Positions 8,745 through 18,246 are shown, counted from the first letter of the stretch. The stretch: 37,299 nt of DNA from an uncultured Spirochaetaceae bacterium (GCA_944389155.1 CALXLI010000009.1:1-37299), one strand, 5' to 3'. Program-made: numbers and translations. The notes: generated from the letters alone by a model not told the origin.

Positions 8745-10112
8745 GTGGAATTTCTAGGAAGATCAAGAGAGCTTGAAACGCTGAAAACGGAATTTGCAAA
8801 GCCTGGCAAGTCAGCTATTCTCGTTTATGGCCGAAGGAGAATAGGTAAAACAACTCTCATCGACAAGGCCCTTGAGGGCATAGATAGAACGATAATACGC
8901 TTTACAGCCAAGCCTGATGAACTTTCGGAGAATGCAAGAAGGCTTTCTGAGGCCTGGGCAGAGGCTATGGGGATTGATGGCTTCATGATTCCGGACTTTG
9001 AGAAGCTCATGGCTTATATTTCCCGACAGCAGACTCCATTCATACTGGTCATCGATGAGTATCAGGATCTGCGCATGCATGTATCAAAGCCACTTATTGT
9101 TGATGCGATTCTCAGGGACTTTATCGATAAGGCAGGTGACAATATAAAGCTTATCATCTGTGGTTCAGCAATCAGGACAATGAAGGCATTGATGGATATA
9201 GAGAATCCGCTATATAAGCGTTTCTCTCTTGAGATGTCTATTGGAGAACTTGATTACCTTGAAGCTTCATTGTTCTACAAAGAAAGAACAATAAGGGAAA
9301 AAATCAGCTTATATGCAATCTTCGGAGGGATTCCGATGATTCTCTCATCTATTGAGAAAGATTCTTCTGTCGAAAGCAATGTCATGAAGCTTATAATGGA
9401 TAGGAATGGTATTGCAAGAAGCTACATTGAAGATATCCTGCGGGATGAGACAGCATCGCAATCGGCGGCCTATTCAGCAATTGTACGTATCGGCAATGGC
9501 AGGAGGAGCTTCAGCGATATAGAAAGCCAGCTTGATAGCAAGAATGCACGAGATGCGCTGCCAAAAGCACTCAAGGATCTTGTGAAAGCTGATTTCATAG
9601 AGAAGAAACAGCCAATAAATGAGCAAGGAAACCGGAAGAAGACCTTCTATGAGATAAAAATCAATATCCTGAGGTTTTATCTTACCTATATCGAACGTTT
9701 TTCAGCAGATACTTCAAGCGTTGCCTTTTTCCGAAAATACGTAGAACCTTCGCTTGTCACGTTCATATCATACAGGTTCGAGGCGATTGCCCGTTCATAC
9801 TTCTCTGTTCTATCAGAGAAAGGATATAGAGATGACATAGTATGTGTAGGGACATATTGGTATGATGATCCGAAAACAAAGACAAACGGAGAGTTCAACG
9901 TTGCTCTTGAGACTCTTGATGGATATGAGATCTATGAAGTTAAGTACCTCTCTTCTCCTATGACAGAGGCGTTGATTGAAGAAGAGCAGCGCAAAGTACA
10001 GAGTCTTGGTGGAATGGATGTAAGACGAATCGGCTTCATCTCCTCCTCAGGCTTTGAGAAAAACGGCAAGAACCGTCTCAGCGGAAATGATCTATATGCA
10101 CTATCTTTTTAA
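8745..10112 (+). CDS. Archaeal-type AAA ATPase (ATPase_2 with C-terminal DUF234-like nuclease-fold domain)
   Basis: A 455-residue protein. The N-terminus GRSRELETL is typical of the family. Walker A GRRRIGKTT is at 29-37 and Walker B FILVIDEYQ at 99-107. A sensor-type strand LIICGSAI follows, then the SIGELDYLEASLFY arginine-finger region typical of ATPase_2. A winged-helix linker (about 230-300) precedes a C-terminal DUF234-like domain with EFNVALE and YEIYEVKY, resembling PD-(D/E)xK acidic-lysine motifs. Start codon is GTG with an AGGAAA Shine-Dalgarno. These cytoplasmic ATPases are often multicopy, sit alone, and their role is poorly known. It stands between a damaged chimera and dCMP deaminase with its own palindromic promoter, which suggests an accessory gene. 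The nuclease activity of the C-domain is uncertain. Confidence 0.88.
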   Translation: MEFLGRSRELETLKTEFAKPGKSAILVYGRRRIGKTTLIDKALEGIDRTIIRFTAKPDELSENARRLSEAWAEAMGIDGFMIPDFEKLMAYISRQQTPFILVIDEYQDLRMHVSKPLIVDAILRDFIDKAGDNIKLIICGSAIRTMKALMDIENPLYKRFSLEMSIGELDYLEASLFYKERTIREKISLYAIFGGIPMILSSIEKDSSVESNVMKLIMDRNGIARSYIEDILRDETASQSAAYSAIVRIGNGRRSFSDIESQLDSKNARDALPKALKDLVKADFIEKKQPINEQGNRKKTFYEIKINILRFYLTYIERFSADTSSVAFFRKYVEPSLVTFISYRFEAIARSYFSVLSEKGYRDDIVCVGTYWYDDPKTKTNGEFNVALETLDGYEIYEVKYLSSPMTEALIEEEQRKVQSLGGMDVRRIGFISSSGFEKNGKNRLSGNDLYALSF

Positions 10113-10131
10113 TGCTGTGCTTCTATATCTC

Positions 10132-10140
10132 TGTTATAAT
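10132..10140 (+). promoter_or_regulatory. Extended -10 promoter of the dCMP deaminase gene
   Basis: TGTTATAAT is a perfect extended -10 (TGn plus TATAAT) ending 11 nt before the ATG at 10152. The transcript leader would be only about 4-5 nt and there is no Shine-Dalgarno. Confidence 0.65.
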
Positions 10141-10151
10141 GAACAATTGCT

Positions 10152-10643
10152 ATGTCAGGAAAAAGAGAAGATCATATAACATGGGATGAATACTTCATGG
10201 GGATTGCCGTGCTTTCCTCACTTCGCTCGAAAGATCCGAACACACAGGTGGGGGCATGCATCGTAAGCCAGGAGAAGAAGATAATAGGTGTTGGCTACAA
10301 TGGCTTTCCAATCGGATGCTCAGATGATGATCTGCCTTGGGCAAGGGAAGGAGAATGGCTGGAGACAAAGTATCCATATGTATGCCATGCTGAGCTCAAT
10401 GCAATACTGAACTCCCCTATTTCCAGCCTGAAAGGAGCAACGCTCTATGTAGCGCTTTTCCCATGCAATGAATGTGCAAAGGCTATCATACAGACTGGTA
10501 TAAGGAAAGTTGTCTACCTTTCAAACAAATATGAGACAACTGACTCCACAAAAGCGAGCAGGATGATGCTGAGTGCTGCAGGCGTTGAGCTTGAACAACT
10601 CGTAACAGACAGAAAGGAGATTGTTCTTCACCTTGAAGCGTAA
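10152..10643 (+). CDS. Deoxycytidylate (dCMP) deaminase
   Basis: A 163-residue zinc enzyme that converts dCMP to dUMP for dTTP synthesis, of the ComEB/eukaryote-like family. Zinc ligands and catalytic Glu are visible as HAE at 79-81 and PCNEC at 104-108. The substrate-loop pattern SKDPNTQVGACIV is at 27-39 and GYNGFPIGC at 48-56. Length is normal. An extended -10 lies just before the ATG, giving a near-leaderless mRNA. The next gene overlaps its 3' end by 23 nt, so the two are likely co-transcribed. Confidence 0.93.
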   Translation: MSGKREDHITWDEYFMGIAVLSSLRSKDPNTQVGACIVSQEKKIIGVGYNGFPIGCSDDDLPWAREGEWLETKYPYVCHAELNAILNSPISSLKGATLYVALFPCNECAKAIIQTGIRKVVYLSNKYETTDSTKASRMMLSAAGVELEQLVTDRKEIVLHLEA

Positions 10644-11076
10644 CTCATTATATGGCTATGAGACACCGTTTCTGCAGCCTATGATAGATACAGTACGAAG
10701 CGGAAACAAGAAAGAGGCAATCGATTGGGCCTTCAGGGAAGTTGAGCGCCCGATACGAAGGCTTCAGCGGAAATTCCCTTCATACACTACCCCGCGTGAC
10801 TGCAAACGGCTCGGCCAGCTGTATCTTGAAGGCCGTATTTCCCTTGGGCAGGTCGATAACACCATTACAGAGCTTCACGATGAGGCGAAGCTCCTGGACG
10901 GTGCAGATAAAGTCCTCGCGCTCTCTGTATGCGAGGGCATATCATCGCTGCACACCAAAAGCCATGCCCTGGGATATGTCTTCTTCTACCTTACAGCGCT
11001 GAAGATGAACGGAGCATCGGACAATGCAGTGAAGAAGGAAGCAGAGCGAATGAGGCTGTCATATGCGCTTTCCTAA
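10621..11076 (+). CDS. Small helical protein, resembles Imm-5-like putative immunity proteins
   Basis: An all-helical, roughly 150-residue soluble protein without signal peptide. Its order of features fits my recollection of Imm-5-like putative immunity proteins: AIDWAFREVERPI near the start, a TTPRDCKRLGQLYLEGRISLGQ stretch split around residues 56-77, then a late HTKSHALGYVFFYLTAL motif (about 111-127). The start is unclear. TTG at 10621 lies only 1 nt after AGGAG, TTG at 10633 lies 13 nt after it, and the first ATG (10681) would remove 20 residues. It overlaps the dCMP deaminase gene and probably shares its transcript. No cognate toxin is seen nearby. The family call is tentative. Confidence 0.5.
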   Translation: MFFTLKRNSLYGYETPFLQPMIDTVRSGNKKEAIDWAFREVERPIRRLQRKFPSYTTPRDCKRLGQLYLEGRISLGQVDNTITELHDEAKLLDGADKVLALSVCEGISSLHTKSHALGYVFFYLTALKMNGASDNAVKKEAERMRLSYALS

Positions 11077-11084
11077 GCTATAAT
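11056..11084 (+). promoter_or_regulatory. Candidate promoter upstream of the xanthine dehydrogenase-type gene
   Basis: CTGTCA (11056-11061), a 17-nt spacer and a perfect TATAAT (11079-11084) overlap the end of the preceding gene. The leader to the ATG at 11174 would be about 80 nt, unlike the leaderless promoters elsewhere in the window. Confidence 0.5.
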
Positions 11085-11173
11085 AGATATGAATGATTCT
11101 GAAGGACTGGTATCACAGACAGAAGCCAAGGCAGAAGCTAAGCGGCCTTTCCTGAGCGAAGTGCGAGGCAATT

Positions 11174-13723
11174 ATGCATTTTACGGTAAATGGCAAAGAA
11201 TATACAGAAAGCAAAGATACTACCCTTCTTGATTATCTGAGGAATACCCTCAATCTTACAGGAACAAAAGATGGCTGCAGCGAAGGTGCATGCGGAACAT
11301 GCTCTGTAATAATAAACGGCAAACTCAGAAAAGCATGCACACAGAAGCTATCAAAGCTGGAAGGTGCTGAGATAATAACAATCGAAGGGTTATCAGAAAG
11401 GGAAAAGGCTGTTTACAGCTACGCCTTTGCAGAAGCTGGAGCAGTGCAATGCGGCTACTGCATTCCAGGTATGATCATAGCTGGAAAAGCCTTGATAGAC
11501 ACCAATCCATCCCCATCATCCGATGATGTGAAGAAAGCTATAAGGGGAAATATCTGCAGATGCACAGGATATGTGAAGATAGAGAAGGCAATACTTCTCG
11601 CGGCCAGGATGCTGAGAGAAGGCACAGAAGTCCCTGAAACAGAAGATGATCCAAAGCTCTCTGGGGATATGAAGCGTGTAGACGCTCTGGAAAAAGCAAC
11701 AGGAAAAGGGAAATTCACTGATGATATCAGGCTTGATGGAATGGTATATGCCTCAGCCTTGCGTTCTCCATATCCTCGGATGCGTCTCATAAAGCTCGAT
11801 ACAGAAGAAGCTGAGAAAGATCCTGGATGCATAAGGATAATCAAGGCAGAAGATGTCCCATTCAATGCTCATGGCCATATCATACAGGACTGGCCTGTCC
11901 TGATAGCAGAAGGCAGCATAACAAGCTATATAGGAGATGCACTCTGCCTTGTCGTTACAAAGACAAGAGAGGCCCTTGAGGAGATAAAAGGCAAGATAAA
12001 GATTGAATATGAGGTGCTTCCCGGCGTCTTCTCTCCGGAGGAGGCCCTGAAGGATGAGATACCTGTCCATGAAGGCAGAAGCAATCTTCTCGATACAGAG
12101 ATAGTGAACAGAGGCAATGTGGAGAAAGCCCTCCGCGATAGCTACTATGTATATGAAGGAGAGTTCACGACACCTTTTACAGAGCATGCATTCATGGAAC
12201 CTGAATGCGCTATTGCAGTTCCGGAAGAGGATGGTGTGTACGTCTATACAGGCGATCAGTCAATATATGATGATCAGCGTGAGATAATGAGAATGCTTTC
12301 CCTTCCAAAGGAAAAGGTGCATGTACACGCAATGCTTGTCGGCGGCGGATTCGGCGGCAAGGAAGATATGTCTGTGCAGCATCATGCAGCACTTGCCGCA
12401 TATATTACGAAACTGCCTGTGAACGTACGTCTTACGAGGCAGGAAAGCCTTATGGTCCATCCGAAGCGTCATCCAATGAAGATAAAGCTCAAGATCGGCG
12501 TTGCAGATGATGGCAGGATAAAGGCAATGGATGCAAATATCATATCTGATACAGGCGCTTACGCCTCCCTTGGTGGGCCTGTGCTCCAAAGGGCATGCAC
12601 GCACGCATCCGGGCCATATGCTTTCGAGAACTTCAGAGTTGAAGGAAAAGCCCTTTATACAAACAATGTGCCATCAGGTGCTTTCAGAGGCTTTGGGGTA
12701 ACCCAGTCATGCTTTGCAGTGGAATGTGCACTGGATGAGATAGCGGAAAAGCTTGGCATAGATCCTTTTGAGATAAGAATGCGGAATGCACTCAGGCCGG
12801 GAGATGTAATGCCCAATGGCCAGATAGCAGGCCCTGATACAGCAATCATCGAATGCCTTGAAGCAGTCAGGGATGCTTATTACTCATCAAAGAGAACAGG
12901 AATCGCTCTTGCTCTCAAGAACAGCGGCGTTGGAGTTGGATCAAAGGATACAGGCAGATGCATACTTTCAGTTGAGAATGGAAAGATCCATATACGATCA
13001 TCTGCTGCTTGTATGGGACAGGGAGTTGCGACTGTAGAGCTTCAGATAGCAGCTGAGACGCTTAACCTTCCCTCCTCTGCCTTCGTTGTGGAACCTCCAG
13101 ACACAGAGCGCACGCCTGACAGCGGTACATCGACAGCTTCAAGGCAGACTGCATTCACAGGAGAGGCTGTAAGAAGAGCTGCGGCAAAGCTCAAGGAAGC
13201 TCTCAGCACGTCATCGCTTGATGCGCTGGAAGGAACGGAATACTTCGGTGAGTTCGTATTCCTGACAGATCCGATAAACAGCGACAAGGAAAATCCTGTC
13301 TCCCACTTGGCATATTCATACTCTGCACAGGTTGCAGAGCTTGGAGAAGATGGCAAGGTCAAGGCAATCACAGCAGCATGTGACGCAGGAACTGTGATAA
13401 ACCAGAAAGCAATCGAAGGCCAGATTGAAGGTGGAGTGCTTATGGGAATGGGCTATGCACTCACCGAGAACTTCAGAACAGAAGAGGGCTTTGTCAAATC
13501 CAAGTACGGTATGCTAGGACTTCTGCGTTCAACCGACAGGCCTGAGATAATCACAAAGCTTGTCAACGGAGGTGGAAAGCTTGCCTCTGCATATGGCGCA
13601 AAAGGTATCGGAGAGCTCTGTACGATTCCAACCGCCCCTGCTATAGCAAACGCATACAGAAGAACAGACGGCAAGAACAGGCATTCCCTGCCGCTTGAGG
13701 ATACGCCCTACAGCCGTAGATAA
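11174..13723 (+). CDS. Fused 2Fe-2S/molybdopterin hydroxylase, selenium-dependent xanthine dehydrogenase type
   Basis: An 849-residue single-chain member of the xanthine oxidase family. Residues 1 to about 150 carry two 2Fe-2S clusters: plant-type Cys 35, 40, 43 and 55, then Cys 93, 96, 128 and 130. The rest is the molybdopterin subunit, with GGGFGGKED, GAFRGFGVTQ, CMGQGVATVELQ and a C-terminal AKGIGELCTIPTAPAIANAY containing the GIGE catalytic Glu. The FAD domain is absent. Length and layout match the family described as selenium-dependent xanthine dehydrogenase, where Se is a labile cofactor, not selenocysteine. It likely hydroxylates a purine or other heterocycle. No maturation, selD or FAD-subunit gene is in the window. 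GAGG lies 6 nt before the ATG. Substrate and Se dependence are inferred. Confidence 0.85.
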   Translation: MHFTVNGKEYTESKDTTLLDYLRNTLNLTGTKDGCSEGACGTCSVIINGKLRKACTQKLSKLEGAEIITIEGLSEREKAVYSYAFAEAGAVQCGYCIPGMIIAGKALIDTNPSPSSDDVKKAIRGNICRCTGYVKIEKAILLAARMLREGTEVPETEDDPKLSGDMKRVDALEKATGKGKFTDDIRLDGMVYASALRSPYPRMRLIKLDTEEAEKDPGCIRIIKAEDVPFNAHGHIIQDWPVLIAEGSITSYIGDALCLVVTKTREALEEIKGKIKIEYEVLPGVFSPEEALKDEIPVHEGRSNLLDTEIVNRGNVEKALRDSYYVYEGEFTTPFTEHAFMEPECAIAVPEEDGVYVYTGDQSIYDDQREIMRMLSLPKEKVHVHAMLVGGGFGGKEDMSVQHHAALAAYITKLPVNVRLTRQESLMVHPKRHPMKIKLKIGVADDGRIKAMDANIISDTGAYASLGGPVLQRACTHASGPYAFENFRVEGKALYTNNVPSGAFRGFGVTQSCFAVECALDEIAEKLGIDPFEIRMRNALRPGDVMPNGQIAGPDTAIIECLEAVRDAYYSSKRTGIALALKNSGVGVGSKDTGRCILSVENGKIHIRSSAACMGQGVATVELQIAAETLNLPSSAFVVEPPDTERTPDSGTSTASRQTAFTGEAVRRAAAKLKEALSTSSLDALEGTEYFGEFVFLTDPINSDKENPVSHLAYSYSAQVAELGEDGKVKAITAACDAGTVINQKAIEGQIEGGVLMGMGYALTENFRTEEGFVKSKYGMLGLLRSTDRPEIITKLVNGGGKLASAYGAKGIGELCTIPTAPAIANAYRRTDGKNRHSLPLEDTPYSRR

Positions 13724-13724
13724 T

Positions 13725-14147
13725 TCACCACTCTATATCTTTGATGACGTAAAAGACTTCTGGAACTGATGGCGTCTCATATCGTATTCCATCAACTCTT
13801 ATGATGTTGAACATTTCAGGAGGGGATGGAATAAGAGGCTCCGTCTCAACAGGAGCCGGTTCTTCCGCAGCAGATGGTACTTCAGCTTCCTCGGCAACAA
13901 CGGGATCTGCAGCTGCTACTGTGCTTCCCCTATGATTCAGTATAGCCATTCCTACAGCAAGGACCACAGCAAATGCAATAGTGAACCCTGAGAGCACAGG
14001 CAGAGGATGCGGGAAAACCCAGGCAATGAAGAATGATGCAAAAGAGAAAACAGAAAGGCACAAGAAGACATAGGAGCTGAAGACAGAGGCCAAAAGACCG
14101 AATACGCAGACAGCTATTCCGAAAAGAATCATCACTATGCCTTTCAT
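13725..14147 (-). CDS. Small membrane protein of unknown function
   Basis: A 140-residue protein not recognised from any family. It has about three hydrophobic segments in residues 1-75, then a linker rich in Ala, Glu, Pro and Val (about 77-108), and a short C-terminal tail with MFNIIRVDGIRYETPSVPE. The tail contains a loose internal echo (EMFNIIRVDGI / EVFYVIKDIEW). Its stop lies 1 bp from the stop of the convergent hydroxylase gene. The ATG has no Shine-Dalgarno but an extended -10 (TGTTATCAT) 7 nt upstream, so a leaderless transcript is likely. Confidence 0.7.
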   Translation of the reverse strand: MKGIVMILFGIAVCVFGLLASVFSSYVFLCLSVFSFASFFIAWVFPHPLPVLSGFTIAFAVVLAVGMAILNHRGSTVAAADPVVAEEAEVPSAAEEPAPVETEPLIPSPPEMFNIIRVDGIRYETPSVPEVFYVIKDIEW

Positions 14148-14154
14148 ATCATTA

Positions 14155-14163
14155 ATGATAACA
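14155..14163 (-). promoter_or_regulatory. Extended -10 of the small membrane protein gene
   Basis: On the minus strand TGTTATCAT precedes the ATG by 7 nt; no convincing -35 is present. Confidence 0.45.
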
Positions 14164-14202
14164 CAGATATTTCAGTCTAAGAAAGGTGGAGTCGAGACAA
14201 CG

Positions 14203-14229
14203 AAAAAGGACTGCCCGATTGAGCAGTCC
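14203..14229 (-). terminator. Rho-independent terminator of pckG
   Basis: On the minus strand a 7-bp stem GGACTGC / GCAGTCC encloses an 8-nt loop and is followed by TTTTT. It lies 21 bp beyond the pckG stop. Confidence 0.9.
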
Positions 14230-14250
14230 CCATGTCTAAAGCATGTAATC

Positions 14251-16083
14251 TCAGCCTTTGTAAGCCTTGAGAGATGCCTCGAGTGTATCGAGCATATCTG
14301 CAAGCTCCTTCGGGAGATGCTTGCCGAACTTCGGATAGTGGTTTGTCCTGATATCCTCAACCTCTCTCAGCCAGCCTGCAACATCGACCTTGAGAAGCTC
14401 TGCCATATCAGCATCGCTGACTCCCTCTGGTCTATCGATTGCATCGATTGTAGGCATGATGCCGATTGGTGTATCAACTGTCTTTGCTGTTCCATCGCAG
14501 CACTCGAAGATCCACTTGAGAACACGGCTGTTGTCACCGTATCCTGGCCAGATGAAGTGGCCTTCTGCATCCTTGCGGAACCAGTTGACGTAGAAGATCT
14601 TTGGAAGGACATCCTGAGAAGGTGCTGCCTTGCCAACATCAATCCAGTGCTGGAAGTAGTCTCCCATGTTGTAGCCGCAGAATGGAAGCATTGCGAATGG
14701 ATCACGTCTGATTGTGCCAGCCTTGACATCGAGTGTTGCAGCTGTAACCTCAGATCCAACGATAGAGCCAAGGAATACACCATGGTTCCAGTTGCGTGAC
14801 ATATGGACAAGAGGAATAGTAGAAGGCCTTCTGCCGCCGAAAAGGATTGCAGAGATAGGAACTCCTGCTGGATCCTCCCACTCAGGTGCGATGCATGGGC
14901 ACTGTGAAGCTGGAGCTGTGAATCTTGAATTTGGATGTGCAGCTGGCTTCTGCTCCTTGTTGCCCTTATCCTGAACCCACTCGTTTCCGTTCCAGTCAAT
15001 GAGCTTGCCAGGAGCGTCATAGCCGATTCCTTCCCACCATACGTCCTTATCCTCTGTAAGAGCGACGTTTGTGAAGATAGTGTTCTTGGAAGCAGCCATA
15101 AGAGCGTTGTGGTTAGACTTGGAGGAAGTTCCTGGAGCAACTCCGAAGAAACCTGCCTCTGGGTTGATAGCATAGAGTCTTCCATCCTTTCCTGGCTTCA
15201 TCCATGCGATATCATCACCGATTGTATGTACTTCCCAGCCTGGGATAGTAGGAATAAGCATAGCAAGGTTCGTCTTGCCGCAAGCTGATGGGAATGCGCC
15301 TGTTACATACTTGCTCCTGCCCTCTGGGTTAGTGACCTTGAGGATAAGCATATGCTCAGCAAGCCAGCCCTCATCACGAGCAAGGACAGATGCAATGCGC
15401 AGTGCAAAGCACTTCTTTCCAAGAAGAGCGTTTCCACCATAGCCAGAACCATATGACCAGATTTCCCTTGTCTCTGGGAACTGGGAGATGTACTTATGCT
15501 CCATTGGTGCACATGGCCACTTGCCACCATCTGTCTCACCTTCAGCAAGAGGCTTGCCTACAGAATGGAGACATGGCACGAAATAGCCATCTGTTCCGAG
15601 GACATCAAGGACCTTAACACCAACACGTGTCATGATCATCATGTTGCAGACAACGTATGCGCTATCTGTAAGCTCAACACCGATCTTTGACATTGGAGAG
15701 CCAACAGGACCCATTGAGAATGGGATAACATAAAGAGTCCTGCCCTTCATGCAGCCTCTATAGAGGTCTGTCAAAGTAGCCTTGAGCTCTTTTGGATCAA
15801 TCCAGTTGTTTGTAGGACCAGCATCTTCCTGCTTCTCAGATGCAATGAATGTCCTCTTCTCTACACGTGCTACATCCGAAGGATCGGAATCAAAGAGCAC
15901 ACAGTTTGGCTTCTTCTCAGGATTAAGGCGGACACAGAGTCCTTCCTTTACCTGGAGGTCGATGAGTTCATCATACTGCTCCTTAGAGCCATCTGCGACA
16001 ACAATGTTGTCTGGAGTGGTAAGAGCAGCGAACTCGTTAACCCACTGAACTAGCTTAGGATGCTTAAGATCATTAAGTGTCAT
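14251..16083 (-). CDS. pckG: Phosphoenolpyruvate carboxykinase (GTP)
   Basis: A 610-residue cytosolic enzyme interconverting oxaloacetate plus GTP with PEP, CO2 and GDP. The GTP-class signature is visible: P-loop [15 protein letters not shown] with the reactive cysteine, kinase-2 motif IGDDIAWM, and the conserved [21 protein letters not shown] block. The ATG at 16083 was chosen because AAGGAG sits 6 nt upstream and the length is then typical. An in-frame ATG at 16119, with a weaker AGGAAGG, would add 12 residues. It ends at a good terminator. In fermenting anaerobes it commonly runs toward oxaloacetate, which could feed a decarboxylating sodium pump like the one at the window start (inference). 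Confidence 0.97.
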   Translation of the reverse strand: MTLNDLKHPKLVQWVNEFAALTTPDNIVVADGSKEQYDELIDLQVKEGLCVRLNPEKKPNCVLFDSDPSDVARVEKRTFIASEKQEDAGPTNNWIDPKELKATLTDLYRGCMKGRTLYVIPFSMGPVGSPMSKIGVELTDSAYVVCNMMIMTRVGVKVLDVLGTDGYFVPCLHSVGKPLAEGETDGGKWPCAPMEHKYISQFPETREIWSYGSGYGGNALLGKKCFALRIASVLARDEGWLAEHMLILKVTNPEGRSKYVTGAFPSACGKTNLAMLIPTIPGWEVHTIGDDIAWMKPGKDGRLYAINPEAGFFGVAPGTSSKSNHNALMAASKNTIFTNVALTEDKDVWWEGIGYDAPGKLIDWNGNEWVQDKGNKEQKPAAHPNSRFTAPASQCPCIAPEWEDPAGVPISAILFGGRRPSTIPLVHMSRNWNHGVFLGSIVGSEVTAATLDVKAGTIRRDPFAMLPFCGYNMGDYFQHWIDVGKAAPSQDVLPKIFYVNWFRKDAEGHFIWPGYGDNSRVLKWIFECCDGTAKTVDTPIGIMPTIDAIDRPEGVSDADMAELLKVDVAGWLREVEDIRTNHYPKFGKHLPKELADMLDTLEASLKAYKG

Positions 16084-16215
16084 CGAATTCTCCTTATCTT
16101 TTCCGTTTACACGGAACATTTAATATTTCCTTCCTCAAAGGATAAATGCTATCGCCTGTTTTTGCAAGGTGACGCGAAGGCGAGCGAAAGCGCAATATGC
16201 ATAGAGAAGAGATGA

Positions 16216-16224
16216 TGATACACT
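16216..16224 (+). promoter_or_regulatory. Extended -10 of the U32 peptidase gene
   Basis: TGATACACT (TGn plus TACACT) lies exactly 6 nt before the ATG at 16231 and no Shine-Dalgarno is present. A leaderless transcript is predicted. Confidence 0.45.
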
Positions 16225-16230
16225 CAGGCT

Positions 16231-18246
16231 ATGATTGAGCTAGCACTTCCTGCGGGGACAATAGAAGAAGCGCTCGTTGCACTGGGTGCCGGTGCTGATG
16301 CAGTTTATTTCGGAATGAAGGAATTCTCTGCCAGAAAAGGAGCAGGCAATTTCTCGCTTGAGGACCTTTCAAAGATACGCAGATTCTCAGAAGACAGGAA
16401 TCGGAAGATATATGTAACCGTAAATACGCTTATTGACGATACAGCACTCCCTGCTGCATATAGCTTGCTTGGTGATATAGCGGAGATAGGCGCTGATGGT
16501 ATAATAACCCAGGACCTCGGGATTGCGGAAATCATAAGAAGGGACTTCCCCACACTCCCCCTGCACGGTTCTACGCAGATGGCTGTCCATACAATAAGCG
16601 GTGTAAAGGAAATGCAGGCACTGGGCTTTGAGCGGGCAGTGCTGTCCCGTGAGCTGACACTCGACGAAATAAGAAAGATAAGGAAAGCCTGTCCTGACAT
16701 CGAGCTGAAGGTATTCATACATGGAGCCATGTGCTATGGCTTCTCTGGACTATGCATGGCATCGCATGAGATAACAGGACGCTCTGCCAATGAAGGGGAA
16801 TGCGCTCAGATATGCAGGACATGGTTCCAGGATGAAGAGAGCGGGAAAAAGCTCTATCCATTCTCGCTGAAGGATCTTGATGCCGGGCTTTATGTGAAAA
16901 AGCTTGAGGAAATCGGGATAGACAGCCTCAAGGTAGAAGGAAGGCTTAAAGGACCTGAGTACGTTGATGCCGTAACAAGATATTACCGTGCAATAATAGA
17001 TGGAGAGGATGAGGGAAAGTATAGGAAAGCCGTAGCTCTCTCATTCCAACGAGCACACTCAGCAGGATACCTTGAAGGATCAGGCCCTGGGCACAGCAAC
17101 ATGCTTACAGGCAGCTATACAGGACACAGGGGGATAAGGATCGGCACGGTGCTTGACCAGCGTGGACGGAAGGTGCTGGTTGAGAGCAACGTCAGGATAA
17201 AGGACAGGGATGGCCTCATGGTACTCATTCCGAAAGAAGGATTGGCAGTACCGTACAAGTTCTCTGCAAAGGTGCTTTCATCAGAAGGCATGCGCTCGAT
17301 CCTTCTTGTTGGAGATGGGGCTACCCTATCCAGCGGATTGGATCTTTGGATGATTTCAGACAGCAGCATGAACGCAAGGAAGCTCTCTACTGATATCCCG
17401 AAAGCAAGGAAAAGCATCAGTGCAGAAATAAAAGTGATCGGCAATACGCTCACCATTGAAACGCCGCATCTTTCAAGAACCTATGAAGTCTGTGCCGAAA
17501 ACTCCGGAAAAAGCGCTGCAGATGCAATACTGAAGGCCTTCACAGCATCTGGCGAATCGAATCATGTACTCTCCCCCATCAAGGTTGAAGGCGGAGATGG
17601 CATTTACATAAATCCAAAGAAACTGAAGGAAATAAGACGGGGCTTTCTCGCTCTTCTCGACAGCATCCCTGAGCAGAGGAAAGAATATGAAGCCACAGCA
17701 GCGGAAAGGAAAACAGAACCTCTTCCCGACCGCAGGCTGCTTGATGATGGGATAAAGCCATGGAACATGAAAGGCGTGATGATAGACGGAAGAACATACC
17801 TTTCATTTCCTCCAGTCAAATTCGATGAGGAAAAGATATATAGCGATATGCTCAATACTGCAAATAGAGTGCAGAACCCGATAATAGGACTGAATAACAT
17901 CGGGGATGTGGAATTTGCAAAAGAACACCCGGAATTCCAGTATTTTGCAGATATCTATCTATATCTTTCAAACAGGGAAAGCGCAGAGCTGATAGCAAAA
18001 GAGATACCGTCCCTGGCAGGTGGCTACCTATGGGTCGAAAGGAAAAGCTATACGGAGCCATGGCCGTTTACGCCAACGGTCGTCAAAGACTACACCATGC
18101 CGCTTTTCATATCGAGAAGCTGTTACAGGCATGATGCTTTAGGACTATCCTGCAATGAATGCAGACGCCATTCAATCCACCGAATAAGGCAGAATGAACG
18201 GCGCTATACAGTCACTGTTGATGGGTGTATGACTATCGTCAGATAA
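16231..18246 (+). CDS. U32 family peptidase / RNA-modification protein
   Basis: A 671-residue protein. The N-terminal TIM-barrel-like region starts IELALPAG and contains ADAVYFGMKEFSAR (about 23-36). The family Cys motifs are FIHGAMCYGFSGLCMAS (about 164-180) and ANEGECAQICR (about 188-198). The C-terminal half follows the long U32 layout, ending in a Cys pair region SCYRHDALGLSCNECRR. Such Cys clusters fit the Fe-S-containing RlhA/TrhP-like U32 proteins that hydroxylate RNA. Others in the family are called collagenase-like, so function within the family is open. Its last 8 bases overlap the end of the convergent asd gene. Confidence 0.9.
   Translation: MIELALPAGTIEEALVALGAGADAVYFGMKEFSARKGAGNFSLEDLSKIRRFSEDRNRKIYVTVNTLIDDTALPAAYSLLGDIAEIGADGIITQDLGIAEIIRRDFPTLPLHGSTQMAVHTISGVKEMQALGFERAVLSRELTLDEIRKIRKACPDIELKVFIHGAMCYGFSGLCMASHEITGRSANEGECAQICRTWFQDEESGKKLYPFSLKDLDAGLYVKKLEEIGIDSLKVEGRLKGPEYVDAVTRYYRAIIDGEDEGKYRKAVALSFQRAHSAGYLEGSGPGHSNMLTGSYTGHRGIRIGTVLDQRGRKVLVESNVRIKDRDGLMVLIPKEGLAVPYKFSAKVLSSEGMRSILLVGDGATLSSGLDLWMISDSSMNARKLSTDIPKARKSISAEIKVIGNTLTIETPHLSRTYEVCAENSGKSAADAILKAFTASGESNHVLSPIKVEGGDGIYINPKKLKEIRRGFLALLDSIPEQRKEYEATAAERKTEPLPDRRLLDDGIKPWNMKGVMIDGRTYLSFPPVKFDEEKIYSDMLNTANRVQNPIIGLNNIGDVEFAKEHPEFQYFADIYLYLSNRESAELIAKEIPSLAGGYLWVERKSYTEPWPFTPTVVKDYTMPLFISRSCYRHDALGLSCNECRRHSIHRIRQNERRYTVTVDGCMTIVR

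Noticed and set aside
14137..14799. 220-codon open frame on the plus strand at the pckG end
   Set aside because: It lies antisense to pckG and covers its terminator; the translation is Cys-rich and has no family features, as expected of a shadow frame.
14367..15185. 272-codon minus-strand frame within pckG
   Set aside because: Same strand but another frame of pckG, with Ser/Leu/Gln-rich low-complexity translation.
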